Shown: one piece after another, positions 25,523 through 34,923 of the stretch
Position numbering within the stretch: position 1 is the first letter of the stretch
How the letters are laid out: every line of letters starts with the position of its first letter
Source of the DNA: Micromonospora sp. C95
GTDB taxonomy: Bacteria; Actinomycetota; Actinomycetes; Mycobacteriales; Micromonosporaceae
Length of the DNA stretch: 64,000 bases
Assembly: GCF_018070465.1 (NCBI RefSeq)
Contig: NZ_JAGPXT010000002.1
Span: 62,001 to 126,000, forward strand
Direction: 5' to 3'
Notes under the pieces: model-generated
Seen by the model: the letters and a program-made list of their open reading frames with translations, nothing else
What the model was told of the DNA's origin: nothing
Databases searched by the model: none
Position numbers and translations under genes: made by a program

Positions 25523-27874
25523 ATGACCAGCGAGCCGGGGGCCTCGGACGACGTCGTGGAGCTGCGGGTGCACGGCGTGTCCGGTGCCGATGCCGAACAG
25601 ATCCTCGACCGTCCGCACAGTCACCAGGTCGCCGGGGACCGCAGCGGCGGGTTCTACCGGCCGCGCCCGGGCTATCCGGACACCAGGGGCCCGGCGGGCG
25701 TGACGCTGGAGGCGTACCGCTGGGGTGAACTTCCCTCCGGCACCACCGTCCGCACGCTGTCGCTGATGTTCCTGCTGCCGTTCATGCTGTGCAACGTCGC
25801 GATCTGGATGCGGCCGCCCCCCGGGAACAAGTCCGATTCCGGGGTGAAGGCGTTGTGCCGGCTGCTCGCCCTCAGCCTCACCATGCTGTACGTGCTGGCG
25901 GCGATGGGCGTGGCGCTTGACCTGATCGCCTGGCGGTGCGTGCCGAACCCGTCCTGTCTGGCCGGGCGACCGTGGCTGTCCTGGATCAGCGACCGGCCTC
26001 CCGGGCTCACCCTGGCCGTCTTCGCGCTCCTGCCCTTCGGCGCGCTCATGCTGATCTGGCTGCTCGGTGTCCGCCCCGGCCGCAACTTCGCCGCCTTTCA
26101 CACCTCGATCAGCACCTCGGGGGGGCACCAGCTCAGCGCGGTGGGCCAGTGGGACAGCGCGCCGACCGTGGACCGGCTCTGTTCACTGCACGGCGCCGCC
26201 GGCCTGATGACCCTCGGTCTCGGTCTGGTCGCCGCCCGGATCAACTCGGGCCCGTCGCCGCTCAGCGTGACCCTGGCCGTGGTCACCGGTGCGGTGCTGC
26301 TGGCCAGCATCGTGCTGGTCTGCGCACACCCGTTCGTCGACCTGCTGCCGGTCGGCTCGTACGCGGACCGGATCGCGCGCGGGCTGCGCAACCTGGCCTT
26401 CGTACTGATCGCCGTGGTGCTGGTGGCGGTGTCGGTCGACCCCACTCCGTGGCGGATCCGGGACGGGCTGCCCGGCTACGCCACCGCCGTCGGGCTGGTC
26501 ATCTCCGCCCAGGCGGTCCTGCTGTTCCTGCTCGGCACGGGCGCGCTGATCGCCCGGAGCCGACGACGCGACAGCACCGCCGACACCAGCGGCCGCGCCG
26601 AACCGCCCGGCCGTCGAGGCGCCGGCCGCGGTGCGCCGCCGGTACCCAGTGTCGAGCCCGACGAGGCGCGTCGCGGCTTTGGCCGTGACGGGCTCGGCGC
26701 CGGACCGCTACGCGGGCTGGGCGCGCCCGTGATCGCGGCCACCGCGACCGGGCTGGCGGTGGCGATCTCCGCGGACCTGGTCTACCGGGTGGCCGATCTG
26801 CTCAACCGCCGTGCCGACGCCGACGGGGAGCGGGAGATCAGCCCGCCACTCGGCTACAAGTGGGCCATCTTCGTGTTCCTGGTGGCCTCGGCCGCCACCC
26901 TGCTGGCCGGTCTGATCATCGTGCTGACCAGTCGCATCCCGCGGATGCGTACCGCCCGGGCCACCGTCGCGCACGACTTTCCCGACGCACCGCCGACCGC
27001 CCGGTACCGCCTGCACCAGATCGAGCGCATGATCGCCCGGGCGCGGTTCACGGAACGGGTGGAGTCACTCGCGGTGGTGTACGCCTGTGTCGTCGGGGTA
27101 GGCATGCCCAGCAGTCTGCTCGGCATGTTGGGGCTGGCGCCGGGCACCACGGTGCAGCAGTTGACCGGCATTCCGGCCGCGGCGACCAACTTCGGTATCC
27201 AGGTGGGCAGTTTCCTCATCGCGGTGGTGGTGCTCGCGCTGCTCGTCGGCGGCATCTTCGCGTACCGCACTTCCCGGTTCCGCAGGTACGTGGGCGTGCT
27301 GTGGGACCTGGGGACGTTCTGGCCACGGGTGGCGCACCCCTTCGCACCGCCCTGCTACGCCGAGCGCGCGGTGCCGGAACTGGGTCGACGGATCGCGCAC
27401 CTCACCGACCAGGGTCACGGAGTGCTGCTCACCGGGCACAGTCACGGCTCGGTGCTGCTCGCGGCCACGATCCTGCAACTGCCACCCGAGATGTGCGGCC
27501 GGTTGGCGCTGCTGACCTACGGCTCACCGCTACGCCGGCTCTACGCCCGGCTGTTTCCGGCCTACGTCAGTGACGAGGTGCTCCGCGACGTGGGCGACCG
27601 GGTCAACTGGCGGTGGATCAACCTGTGGCGGGACACCGACCCGATCGGGGGCTGGGTCTTCTCGCCGCACCGGCCGGAGCATCCGCCGGCGGTGTCCGGC
27701 GCCGCCGGCACCGTGGACCGGCGACTGCGCGACCCGATCGGTGTCGTCCCGCCGCCCGGCGACAGCGTCCCGCACCCGATCGTCGGGCACTGGCCCGGCG
27801 AATCCGATCCGCGCTTCGAGACGGCGGTGGCGGAGCTGGCGAGCCGGCTGCGTGAGCACGACAAGCCGGTCTGA
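25523..27874 (+). CDS. Large polytopic membrane protein with alpha/beta-hydrolase motif
   Basis: About 783 residues; ATG 25523 follows GGAGGG. The N terminus [19 protein letters not shown] is a hydrolase-like first strand. Membrane segments occupy roughly residues 75-145, 175-200, 225-360, 395-415, 445-470 and 515-585. The last 180 residues hold [19 protein letters not shown], with the nucleophile-elbow GHSHG of lipases, and [16 protein letters not shown] downstream. So the two parts of a lipase-like fold appear to flank a membrane domain. Similar actinobacterial proteins are annotated only as integral membrane proteins. Enzyme activity is inferred. Confidence 0.7.
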   Translation: MTSEPGASDDVVELRVHGVSGADAEQILDRPHSHQVAGDRSGGFYRPRPGYPDTRGPAGVTLEAYRWGELPSGTTVRTLSLMFLLPFMLCNVAIWMRPPPGNKSDSGVKALCRLLALSLTMLYVLAAMGVALDLIAWRCVPNPSCLAGRPWLSWISDRPPGLTLAVFALLPFGALMLIWLLGVRPGRNFAAFHTSISTSGGHQLSAVGQWDSAPTVDRLCSLHGAAGLMTLGLGLVAARINSGPSPLSVTLAVVTGAVLLASIVLVCAHPFVDLLPVGSYADRIARGLRNLAFVLIAVVLVAVSVDPTPWRIRDGLPGYATAVGLVISAQAVLLFLLGTGALIARSRRRDSTADTSGRAEPPGRRGAGRGAPPVPSVEPDEARRGFGRDGLGAGPLRGLGAPVIAATATGLAVAISADLVYRVADLLNRRADADGEREISPPLGYKWAIFVFLVASAATLLAGLIIVLTSRIPRMRTARATVAHDFPDAPPTARYRLHQIERMIARARFTERVESLAVVYACVVGVGMPSSLLGMLGLAPGTTVQQLTGIPAAATNFGIQVGSFLIAVVVLALLVGGIFAYRTSRFRRYVGVLWDLGTFWPRVAHPFAPPCYAERAVPELGRRIAHLTDQGHGVLLTGHSHGSVLLAATILQLPPEMCGRLALLTYGSPLRRLYARLFPAYVSDEVLRDVGDRVNWRWINLWRDTDPIGGWVFSPHRPEHPPAVSGAAGTVDRRLRDPIGVVPPPGDSVPHPIVGHWPGESDPRFETAVAELASRLREHDKPV

Positions 27875-27905
27875 GCCGGCCTGCGGTACGGCTATCCTTC
27901 CCCGG

Positions 27906-28397
27906 ATGGGCACCTCCCCCAGCGCCGAGCGGACCCTGATCGCGGCCAACCGCCGGGCCCGCCACGACTACACACTGCTCAAGACCTACGAGGCCGGCAT
28001 CGTGCTGGCCGGCACCGAGGTCAAATCGCTGCGAGCGGGTCGCGTCTCGCTTGTCGACGCCTTCGCGCAGGAACGCGACGGCGAGATCATGCTGTACGGA
28101 CTGCACATCGCCGAGTACGGCTACGGCAGCTGGACCAATCACGCACCCAGGCGGACCCGCAAGCTGCTCCTGCGCCGGGTGGAGATCGCCCGGATCCTGG
28201 ACCGGACCCGCGAGGGCGGCATCACCCTGGTGCCGCTGTCGATGTACTTCTCCGGCGGCTGGGCGAAGGTGGAGCTGGCACTGGCCAAGGGGCGCCGGTC
28301 GTACGACAAGCGGCAGGTGCTGGCCGAACGCGACGCGAACCGGGAGATCGCCCGCGAGCTGGGCCGCCGGCTCAAGGGCCGCCCAGGTCGACGCTGA
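27906..28397 (+). CDS. smpB: SsrA-binding protein SmpB
   Basis: SmpB binds tmRNA and loads it into stalled ribosomes. The 163-residue product shows the canonical blocks [40 protein letters not shown], a [20 protein letters not shown] stretch and the C-terminal [20 protein letters not shown] basic tail. No ssrA gene was recognised within the following 120 bases. It is preceded by the membrane hydrolase gene with 31 bases between. Confidence 0.97.
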   Translation: MGTSPSAERTLIAANRRARHDYTLLKTYEAGIVLAGTEVKSLRAGRVSLVDAFAQERDGEIMLYGLHIAEYGYGSWTNHAPRRTRKLLLRRVEIARILDRTREGGITLVPLSMYFSGGWAKVELALAKGRRSYDKRQVLAERDANREIARELGRRLKGRPGRR

Positions 28398-28479
28398 GCC
28401 GCAGACCCGTGGTTCGGCCCTCGGGCCTGGTCGAGCCGGGGCGGACACGACCTGAGCTCGTCGGGAACCTCACGCCGGC

Positions 28480-28518
28480 CCCCGGGGTCTCTCCCCGGGG
28501 TCTCTCCCCGGGGTCTCT
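28480..28518. repeat. Three tandem copies of a 13-base unit CCCCGGGGTCTCT
   Basis: The unit occurs exactly three times with no spacer; each copy carries the palindrome CCCCGGGG. The array lies between the convergent smpB and Phd-like genes and touches the stop codon of the latter. It may vary in copy number between strains. Confidence 0.95.
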
Positions 28519-28931
28519 CAGCCGGCGAGCAGCTGGGTGTGCGCCGCACGCAACCGGGTGAGCGCGGGATCGCTTCCCGGGGGAAAGCGCCGATCCAGCT
28601 CGGCCCAGACCTCGGCGAGCGCCATGGTCACCGCCCGCAGCTCGGCGGCGTGTCGGCGCCCGCTCTGCTGCCGCTGCGCGTCGAGGCGCCGGGACCAGCC
28701 GGCGGTGACCTCGGCCAGCCGACCGGCGTCGGCGCGGGCCTCGGCGACGGTGCGGGCGGCCGCCGCCGGCACGATCGCGGCGACCGGCCGGGGGTCACCG
28801 TCCCGGGTCACCACCGTGACCGAGTCGGTCAGTTCGGCCATGGCGACGAGTTGGCTCAGTCGGGTGCGCGCCTCGCGGAGGGGCAGCGAGCGCGCCGGGG
28901 CGTTTCGCGGAGTGAGGGCGGGGACAGCCAT
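28518..28931 (-). CDS. Phd/YefM-like antitoxin-domain protein without a toxin partner
   Basis: About 137 residues. Residues 14-60 (SLPLREARTRLSQLVAMAEL, then TDSVTVVTRDGDPRPVAAIVP) fit the Phd/YefM antitoxin fold: an N-terminal helix for DNA contact and the VTxxGxPVAxIVP strand. The rest is a helical extension rich in Ala and Arg. No Doc, YoeB or PIN-type toxin is adjacent on either side, so it is either an orphan or a plain DNA-binding protein. Start ATG at 28931. Confidence 0.7.
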   Translation of the reverse strand: MAVPALTPRNAPARSLPLREARTRLSQLVAMAELTDSVTVVTRDGDPRPVAAIVPAAAARTVAEARADAGRLAEVTAGWSRRLDAQRQQSGRRHAAELRAVTMALAEVWAELDRRFPPGSDPALTRLRAAHTQLLAG

Positions 28932-28972
28932 GAATACATGGTCGGTGCCGGGTACGACACTTTCCGCGACGG

Positions 28973-29863
28973 TCAGCGCGCCGAGTGGTCCCGGCGGGAC
29001 GGAAACTGGGTGCCGGGCCGGGCCAGCGTCGACCGGGCGCGCAGCCCCACCGGATCGGGTGCGTCGGCGTTCGGCGGCGCGGTGGCCGTGGGCGGCTGTG
29101 GTCGCCGGGCGTCCAGGTAGGCGAGCGCGGCGCGGTCCTCGTCGGTGGGTGCGGCGAGCAACGCGTACACCAGGCCGACCACGCCGAAGATGACCAGCAG
29201 CACGATCGGGATCAGCAGCGTACCGACACCGGCCCCGCTGATCTCGCCGCGCTCCTCGTGCAGGTGCACCGACAGGGCGCTCATCCCGGTGAAGTGCATG
29301 CCGTTGACGGCCACCCCCATCACCAGCGCCGAGGCGAAGATCGCCGCCCCCTTGCGCACGGTCACCGCGAGCCAGAGCGCGACGGTGGCGGCGACCACGG
29401 CGATCAACACCGACAGCCCCACCCGGAGGTTGTCGTAGCGCAGTTGACCGTCCAGCCGCATCGCCGCCATGCCGGTGTAGTGCATCGCCGCCACTCCGGC
29501 ACCGGTGAACAGGCCGCCACCGAGGATCCGCACCGCCGAGATCCGACCGGTGCCGACGATCGCCAGCCCGATGCCGACCGCGATCACCGCGATCAGCGCG
29601 CTGCCAACGGTGATCGGCACGTCGTAGCGGATCCGCGACCCGGTCACCGCGAAGCCCAGCATCGCCATGAAGTGCATCGTCCAGATCGCCGTGCCGCCGA
29701 GCGCCCACGCGGCCAGGGTCCCCCACCAGAGCTTCTGGCCGGTGCTGGTGGCGGTCCGGATGCGGCCGGCGCAGACCAGGCCGAGGATGGAACCGAGCAC
29801 CGACAGCGCGTAGCTCAATGCCGGTGTGATCCAGCCGTACTCAAAGTGATTGATGTCCGCCAC
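28973..29863 (-). CDS. MHYT-domain integral membrane sensor
   Basis: About 296 residues starting at a GTG behind GGGGGGAG. Seven membrane segments fill residues 10-245. The three MHYT repeats are seen as TMHFMAM (near 62), AMHYTGMAAM (near 126) and GMHFTGMSAL (near 190); these His/Met residues are thought to bind copper or to sense gases in this family. The C-terminal 55 residues are cytoplasmic, Pro/Arg-rich, and have no GGDEF, EAL or kinase domain, so how a signal would be passed on is unknown. Confidence 0.9.
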   Translation of the reverse strand: MADINHFEYGWITPALSYALSVLGSILGLVCAGRIRTATSTGQKLWWGTLAAWALGGTAIWTMHFMAMLGFAVTGSRIRYDVPITVGSALIAVIAVGIGLAIVGTGRISAVRILGGGLFTGAGVAAMHYTGMAAMRLDGQLRYDNLRVGLSVLIAVVAATVALWLAVTVRKGAAIFASALVMGVAVNGMHFTGMSALSVHLHEERGEISGAGVGTLLIPIVLLVIFGVVGLVYALLAAPTDEDRAALAYLDARRPQPPTATAPPNADAPDPVGLRARSTLARPGTQFPSRRDHSAR

Positions 29864-29887
29864 GTGGGCTCCCCCCAGAGCTGCTAC

Positions 29888-29986
29888 CGGCGCGTAACGC
29901 ACGCGCCGAAGACATGATCCGGGACGCTCCCACCAGGCACAACAGGCCCCCCGGCAATTCTTGGGGTGCCGCTGCGGTAACGCAGC
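29888..29986. other. Hairpins in the MHYT gene leader
   Basis: Two compact hairpins, CGGCGCGT/ACGCGCCG (29888-29908) and GCTGCG-GTAA-CGCAGC (29971-29986), lie in the 166 bases between helY and the MHYT gene. The second, close to the end of helY, could be its terminator. I do not recognise a riboswitch class. Confidence 0.35.
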
Positions 29987-30029
29987 CGATGCGTCGATCC
30001 GACGGTCGCCCGGCGGCCGGTCGGCCGAT

Positions 30030-32810
30030 TCAGGCCGGTGAATGGTACGCCAGCACACCCCGGTTGACGGCGCTTATCGCCTGCCGTGCGGTGGCCCGCA
30101 GCTCGGTCGAGGCACCACCGGAGTCGGCCAGCTGGCCGAGCAGGTCCACCACCTGACGGGCCCAGCGGACGAAGTCCCCGGCGGGCATCTCACCGTCGAG
30201 CTCGTGCCCGCTGGCCAGCACCTTCGCCAGCGCCTCACCCCGGGCCCAGCGGTAGACCGGCCAGGCGAAACCGAGATCCGGCTCGCGGGTGACGGCCAGC
30301 CCGCGCGATGCTTCCTCGGCCTCGATCTCGCTCCACAGCTTGAGGGTCGCGTCGACGGCCTCGGCGACCGCGCCGCGGGGCAGCGAGGCTCGTTCGTCGA
30401 CGTCGCGGCGGGCCTCGAAGACCACCACCGACACGGCGGCGGCCAGCTCGGCCGGCGACAGACCGTCCCAGACGCCACGCCGCAGGCATTCCGCCACGAG
30501 CAGGTCCGCCTCCGTCCAGATCCGCCCGAGCATCCGGCCGGCGTCGGTGACGGCGCCGTCGGCGGCGAGATAGCCGCGCCCGGTGAGCAGCGCGACGATC
30601 CGGTCGAAGGTACGGGCCAACGATCCCGTCCGACCGGCGACCCGCTGCCGCAGCTCCTCGGTGTCACGTTCCAGCCGGCGACGGCGCTCGGCCCAACGGG
30701 CGTGCTCCTCGCGCTCCGGGCAGGCGTGGCAGGGATGCCGGCGCAGCTCGGTACGCAGCTGGCTGAGCTGGTGGTCCTCCCCCGACTGCCGACCCCGGGC
30801 CCCCCGGCGGGAGTGTCGGTCCAGTCCGGTGCCGCTGACCTGGGCGGCGAGATCACGCCGGGCCGCCGGATTGCGGTGGTTGAAATGCTTCGGCACCCGG
30901 ATGCGGGCCAGCACCTCGGCCGGGGTGGTGAAGTCGCCGGGGCTGATCCGGCCGGCCCAGCGGTCCTGGGTGAGCACCAGCGGGCGCGGCTCGCTGAAGC
31001 CTCCCGCCGCCGGATCGAGCACCACGGCCAGGCCGGCCCGCCGCCCGGACGGCACCCGGATCACGTCACCGACCCGCAGCCGCTCCAGGGCCGCCACCGC
31101 CGCCGCCCGACGCTGGCTCTGCCCCTGCCGGGCGATGGCCCGCTCCCGATCGGTGATCGCGACCCGCAGGGCGAAGTACTCGTCGAAGTCACCGTGGTGA
31201 CACTCCGCCTCGACGCCGTACGCCTCAATGGTCTCGGTGTTGCGTTGCACCTGTCGGGCCAGGCCGACCACCGAGCGGTCCGCCTGGAACTGCGCGAACG
31301 ACGACTCCAGCAGCGCCCGCGCCGATTCCGCACCGACGCTGCCGACCAGGTTCACCGCCATGTTGTACGACGGCCGGAAGCTGGATCGCAGCGGATACGT
31401 CCGGGTGGAGGCCAGACCCGCCACGTGCCGGGGGTCGGTCTCCGGGGACCACACCACCACGGCGTGCCCCTCCACGTCTATGCCCCGACGCCCGGCCCGC
31501 CCGGTGAGCTGGGTGTACTCCCCCGGGGTCAGGTCGACGTGCGCCTCGCCGTTGTACTTGACCAGGCGTTCCAGCACCACGCAGCGGGCCGGCATGTTGA
31601 TGCCCAGAGCCAGGGTCTCGGTGGCGAAGACCGCCTTGACCAGCCCACGGACGAACAGCTCCTCCACGACCTCCTTGAACGCCGGCAGCATCCCGGCGTG
31701 GTGCGCCGCCAGCCCGCGCTCCAGCCCGTCGAGCCACTCCCAGTAGCCGAGCACCGACAGGTCCTCGCCGGGGATCGCGGTCACCCGGGACTCCACCACC
31801 CGGCGGATCTCCGCCCGCTCCTCGGGCGAGGTGAGCCGCAGCCCGGCCGCGAGGCACTGCTGCACCGCGGCGTCGCAGCCGGCCCGGCTGAAGATGAACA
31901 GGATCGCCGGCAGCAGTCCCTCGCGGTCCAGCCGGTCGACGATGTCCGGGCGCAGCGGCCCCCGCCAGCGGGGGCCGCGCCGGCCGGCGCCGAAGCCGGC
32001 GGAGCGTCCCTCGCCGAGATCCAACCGGCGCATCGTGTCCCGGGTGTAGCGCAGCAGCTCCGGGTGCACGTCGTGCTTGCGGGCGGCGGCGGCGTCGTGG
32101 AACAGGTCGAACATCCGCTTGCCGACCAGCATGTGCTGCCACAGCGGCACCGGCCGGTGCTCGCTGACCACCACGGTGGTCTCGCCCCGGACGGTGATCA
32201 GCCAGTCGGCGAACTCCTCGGCATTGGAGACCGTGGCCGACAGCGACACCAGGGTCACCGAGGCGGGCAGGTGGATGATGACCTCCTCCCACACCCCGCC
32301 ACGGAACCGGTCGGCCAGGTAGTGAACCTCGTCCATCACCACGTACGCCAGGCCGTCGAGGGTGGCCGAGCCGGCGTACAGCATGTTGCGCAGCACCTCG
32401 GTGGTCATCACCACCACCGGGGCGTCGCCGTTGATGGCGTTGTCGCCGGTGAGCAGCCCGACCTGCGCGGCGCCGTACCGGTCGACCAGGTCGTGGTACT
32501 TCTGGTTCGACAGGGCCTTGATCGGCGTGGTGTAGAAGCATTTGCGCCGGGCACCGCCGGCCGGTGCCGGCCGACCGGGCGCGCCCCGCAGCGCCAGGTG
32601 TACGGCGAACTCGCCGACCACCGTCTTGCCGGCACCGGTCGGGGCGCAGACCAGCACGCCACTGCCCCGCTCCAGGGCCTGGCAGGACTCCCGCTGGAAG
32701 TCGTCGAGATCGAACCCCAGATCGGAGGTGAACTCTTCAAGCGCCGGGAACTCTGAGGCCTGGGCGGCCCGGCGGCGCGCCGCGGCGTACCGCTCGGCGG
32801 GGCTCGACAT
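30030..32810 (-). CDS. helY: Ski2-like DEAD/DEAH-box RNA helicase HelY
   Basis: A 926-residue superfamily 2 helicase of the Ski2/Mtr4 type. Motif I APTGAGKT (near residue 57), motif II DEVHYL, motif III LSATVSN, and motif VI QLTGRAGRRGID are intact. The C-terminal half has the rRNA-processing arm-like insertion and a DSHCT domain (AECLRRGVWDGLSPAELAAA). Actinobacterial HelY is normally encoded just beyond tatC; here about 11.6 kb lie between them. Several long antisense ORFs in this stretch are shadows. Confidence 0.95.
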   Translation of the reverse strand: MSSPAERYAAARRRAAQASEFPALEEFTSDLGFDLDDFQRESCQALERGSGVLVCAPTGAGKTVVGEFAVHLALRGAPGRPAPAGGARRKCFYTTPIKALSNQKYHDLVDRYGAAQVGLLTGDNAINGDAPVVVMTTEVLRNMLYAGSATLDGLAYVVMDEVHYLADRFRGGVWEEVIIHLPASVTLVSLSATVSNAEEFADWLITVRGETTVVVSEHRPVPLWQHMLVGKRMFDLFHDAAAARKHDVHPELLRYTRDTMRRLDLGEGRSAGFGAGRRGPRWRGPLRPDIVDRLDREGLLPAILFIFSRAGCDAAVQQCLAAGLRLTSPEERAEIRRVVESRVTAIPGEDLSVLGYWEWLDGLERGLAAHHAGMLPAFKEVVEELFVRGLVKAVFATETLALGINMPARCVVLERLVKYNGEAHVDLTPGEYTQLTGRAGRRGIDVEGHAVVVWSPETDPRHVAGLASTRTYPLRSSFRPSYNMAVNLVGSVGAESARALLESSFAQFQADRSVVGLARQVQRNTETIEAYGVEAECHHGDFDEYFALRVAITDRERAIARQGQSQRRAAAVAALERLRVGDVIRVPSGRRAGLAVVLDPAAGGFSEPRPLVLTQDRWAGRISPGDFTTPAEVLARIRVPKHFNHRNPAARRDLAAQVSGTGLDRHSRRGARGRQSGEDHQLSQLRTELRRHPCHACPEREEHARWAERRRRLERDTEELRQRVAGRTGSLARTFDRIVALLTGRGYLAADGAVTDAGRMLGRIWTEADLLVAECLRRGVWDGLSPAELAAAVSVVVFEARRDVDERASLPRGAVAEAVDATLKLWSEIEAEEASRGLAVTREPDLGFAWPVYRWARGEALAKVLASGHELDGEMPAGDFVRWARQVVDLLGQLADSGGASTELRATARQAISAVNRGVLAYHSPA

Positions 32811-32896
32811 GTCCTCAAGATTAGTGCGTGCCCACGACGGGCACCGGGCAAGGCCGAGCGCCGGGGCGGTCCGAGCGGGTCGGTAGGGTGCAGCAC

Positions 32897-33652
32897 GTGC
32901 CGGATCATGCCGAACCGACCAACCCCGTACCCGACACCGACGATCGGGGCCCGTCCCGGCGGCGGGTGCGGGCGGTCCTGTTCGACTTCCACGGCACCCT
33001 CGCGCAGGTGGAGGAGCCCAGCCAGTGGGTGCTGGCCGCCGCGTCGGCGTGCGGCGTGGACCTGGACCGGGCCCGCGCGACCGCCCTGGCCGACCGGCTG
33101 CTCACCGCCGGCCGTGCCGGTGGGCCACTGCCCGCCCGGGTACCGCCCCACCTGGCCGAGCTGTGGGCCGACCGGGATCTCTACGAGCACGCCCACCGGG
33201 GTGCCTACACCGGGCTGGCCGACACCGTCGACGCCGGCATCGACGGCTTCGCCGAGGCGCTGTACGAACGGCTGCTGGTGCCGCAGGGCTGGGTGCCCTA
33301 CCCCGACACCGCACCGACCCTCGCCGCCCTGCGGGCCGCCGACGTCCGGGTGGCCGTGGTCAGCAACATCGGCTTCGACATCCGGCCCCTCTTCGACGCC
33401 TGGGGGCTGGCCGACCTGGTCGACGCCCACGTCCTGTCGTACGAGGTGGGCCGGTGCAAGCCCGACCCGGCGATCTTCTGGCGGGCCTGCGGCCTGCTCG
33501 GCGTCGACCCCGAGGAGTCGCTCATGGTCGGCGACACCCCCGCAGACGCCGGTGCCGTCGCCGCCGGCTGCGCCGCACTGATCCTCCCCGCCGCCGACCC
33601 CGGCCGCCCCAACGCCCTCGGCTCCGTCCTCAACCTCCTCCCCACCCCCTAG
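32897..33652 (+). CDS. HAD-superfamily hydrolase
   Basis: About 251 residues. Motif I reads VLFDFHGTLA, so the second Asp of the usual DxDGT is His. Motif II is VVSNIGF (Ser/Thr position), motif III Lys in GRCKPDPAIFW, motif IV LMVGDTPADAGA. The cap is helical (subclass I). With His in place of the general acid, it may be a weak or unusual phosphatase. The GTG at 32897 is chosen; a TAGGGT -10-like box just upstream suggests a leaderless transcript. Confidence 0.8.
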   Translation: MPDHAEPTNPVPDTDDRGPSRRRVRAVLFDFHGTLAQVEEPSQWVLAAASACGVDLDRARATALADRLLTAGRAGGPLPARVPPHLAELWADRDLYEHAHRGAYTGLADTVDAGIDGFAEALYERLLVPQGWVPYPDTAPTLAALRAADVRVAVVSNIGFDIRPLFDAWGLADLVDAHVLSYEVGRCKPDPAIFWRACGLLGVDPEESLMVGDTPADAGAVAAGCAALILPAADPGRPNALGSVLNLLPTP

Positions 33653-33657
33653 ACCTC

Positions 33658-33731
33658 CGCGATCTTGCACTTATGGTCGCCGATATGTCGGCTTCCGGCC
33701 ACTTTTCCCCGACCAGAAGTGCAAGATCGCG
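33658..33731. repeat. Palindromic intergenic repeat, copy 2 (GATCTTGCACTT family)
   Basis: Arms 33658-33679 and 33710-33731 pair over 22 bases with one mismatch (CGCGATCTTGCACTT... / ...AAGTGCAAGATCGCG). It fills the space between the convergent HAD and diacylglycerol-kinase-like genes, starting six bases after the first stop. Confidence 0.9.
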
Positions 33732-33764
33732 GGCGGTGGAGGTGGTGGAGGTGGTGGAGGGTGG

Positions 33765-34691
33765 TCAGCGGAGGAGGTGGAGGGCGGCGGGGGTGGCGGT
33801 GACGGTGAGTGGGAGGGGGAGGGAGCGTTCGCCGTCGGCGTAGGTGGTGATGCCCTCCGCCGCGGCTAGGGCGACGGTGCGGGCGCGGTGGGTGTGCACC
33901 AGGGGATGGGTGACGTGGGTGCCGGCGTAGATGCGCGGCTTGACCCGGATCAAGGTACGCCTGTCGAATCGACCACCTACCACCACGTCGAGCAGGCCGT
34001 CGGTCGGGTCCGCGTCGGGACAGATCCGCATCCCGCCGCCGTAGCTGGCTCCGTTGCCCACCGCCACCAGGACCGCATCGACCTCGATCCGCTCACCGTC
34101 GAGGACGAGGGTGTACCGGCGGGGCCGTAGCCGGGCCAACTCCACCAGAATGGCCAGGTCGTAGCGGCGTGGGCCGCGCGGCCAGCGCATCCGGTTGGCC
34201 CGCTCGTTGACGATCGCGTCGAAGCCGGCCGCCAGCACCGCGCCGTACCAACGCACCGTGCCGTCGGCCCCGGTCATCCGGGCCAGGTCGACCGGCCGGC
34301 TGCGTCGCTCGCGCAGGGCAGTCGCGATGATTTCGACAGCAGCCCGGGGATCGGCCGGGAACCCGGTCTCCACCGCGAAGTCGTTGCCGGTGCCCGCCGG
34401 CACCGGCCCGAACGGCACCGAGGTGCCGGCGACGGCCTGCATCGCCCGGTGCACAGTGCCGTCGCCGCCCACCGCGACCAGGGCACCGGCCCCCTCGGCC
34501 ACGGCGGCCCGGCAGGCCGCCTCGGCCTCGGCCGCGCTGCCGGCCCGCAACAGCCGTACCGGCCGACCGGCGGCCGAGATCCCGTCCAGCAGCTCCGGCA
34601 GCAGCCCTCGGTGCCGACCACGGCCGGCGGTCGGGTTGGCCAGCACGGCGACGGGCCCGCCGGGCACCGAAGGGTGATCGTCTGAGGTCAC
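33765..34691 (-). CDS. Diacylglycerol/sphingosine kinase-like lipid kinase
   Basis: About 308 residues. VAVLANPTAGRGRH opens the DAGK catalytic domain; VAVGGDGTVHRAMQAV holds the GGDGT nucleotide motif and PAGTGNDFAVETG the GTGND motif. C-terminal lobe: VGNGASYGGGMRICPDADPT. It phosphorylates diacylglycerol or a related lipid; actinobacterial members can be bound to phosphatidylinositol mannoside supply. The GTG at 34691 is preceded at 7 bases by a TACGGT -10-like box (leaderless start); a GTG at 34700 is an alternative. Confidence 0.88.
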   Translation of the reverse strand: MTSDDHPSVPGGPVAVLANPTAGRGRHRGLLPELLDGISAAGRPVRLLRAGSAAEAEAACRAAVAEGAGALVAVGGDGTVHRAMQAVAGTSVPFGPVPAGTGNDFAVETGFPADPRAAVEIIATALRERRSRPVDLARMTGADGTVRWYGAVLAAGFDAIVNERANRMRWPRGPRRYDLAILVELARLRPRRYTLVLDGERIEVDAVLVAVGNGASYGGGMRICPDADPTDGLLDVVVGGRFDRRTLIRVKPRIYAGTHVTHPLVHTHRARTVALAAAEGITTYADGERSLPLPLTVTATPAALHLLR

Positions 34692-34923
34692 GGCGAGCAC
34701 CGTACCTGCCGGGACCGCCGCGACCGCGGCGAGCCGGCACCACCCCGCCGGGAAACGAAACCGGACAGTACCCCCGCTACGCCGCAACTGTCATTTGTCA
34801 TGACCGGTCGTGCGGCACGCATTCATCTCCATGACTGAAAACACTAGGGACGCCATAGGCCGAACGGACAGACTCGGATCCATCAACAGGACCACAGCCG
34901 GCGGGCGGATGGGAGGCGACACA
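34692..34923 (+). promoter_or_regulatory. Promoter region of the ram-like lanthipeptide operon
   Basis: 232 bases with lower GC than the surroundings and no gene. It contains close direct repeats TGTCATT/TGTCATG near 34790-34805 and a possible -10 (CACTAGGGA) near 34850. RamR-type activators bind such regions in streptomycetes, but I cannot define sites by eye. Confidence 0.4.

Noticed and set aside
28398-28517. Possible tmRNA gene after smpB
   Set aside because: No tRNA-like acceptor, no tag reading frame; only 120 bases including a tandem repeat.
28480-28518. Tandem 13-base units as a CRISPR remnant
   Set aside because: No spacers and no cas genes.
29864-30029. Possible riboswitch before the MHYT gene
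   Set aside because: Two hairpins are visible but no conserved core of a known class.
30042-32756. A 904-codon plus-strand frame
   Set aside because: Complete antisense shadow of helY, rich in Gln, Arg and His with no domain.
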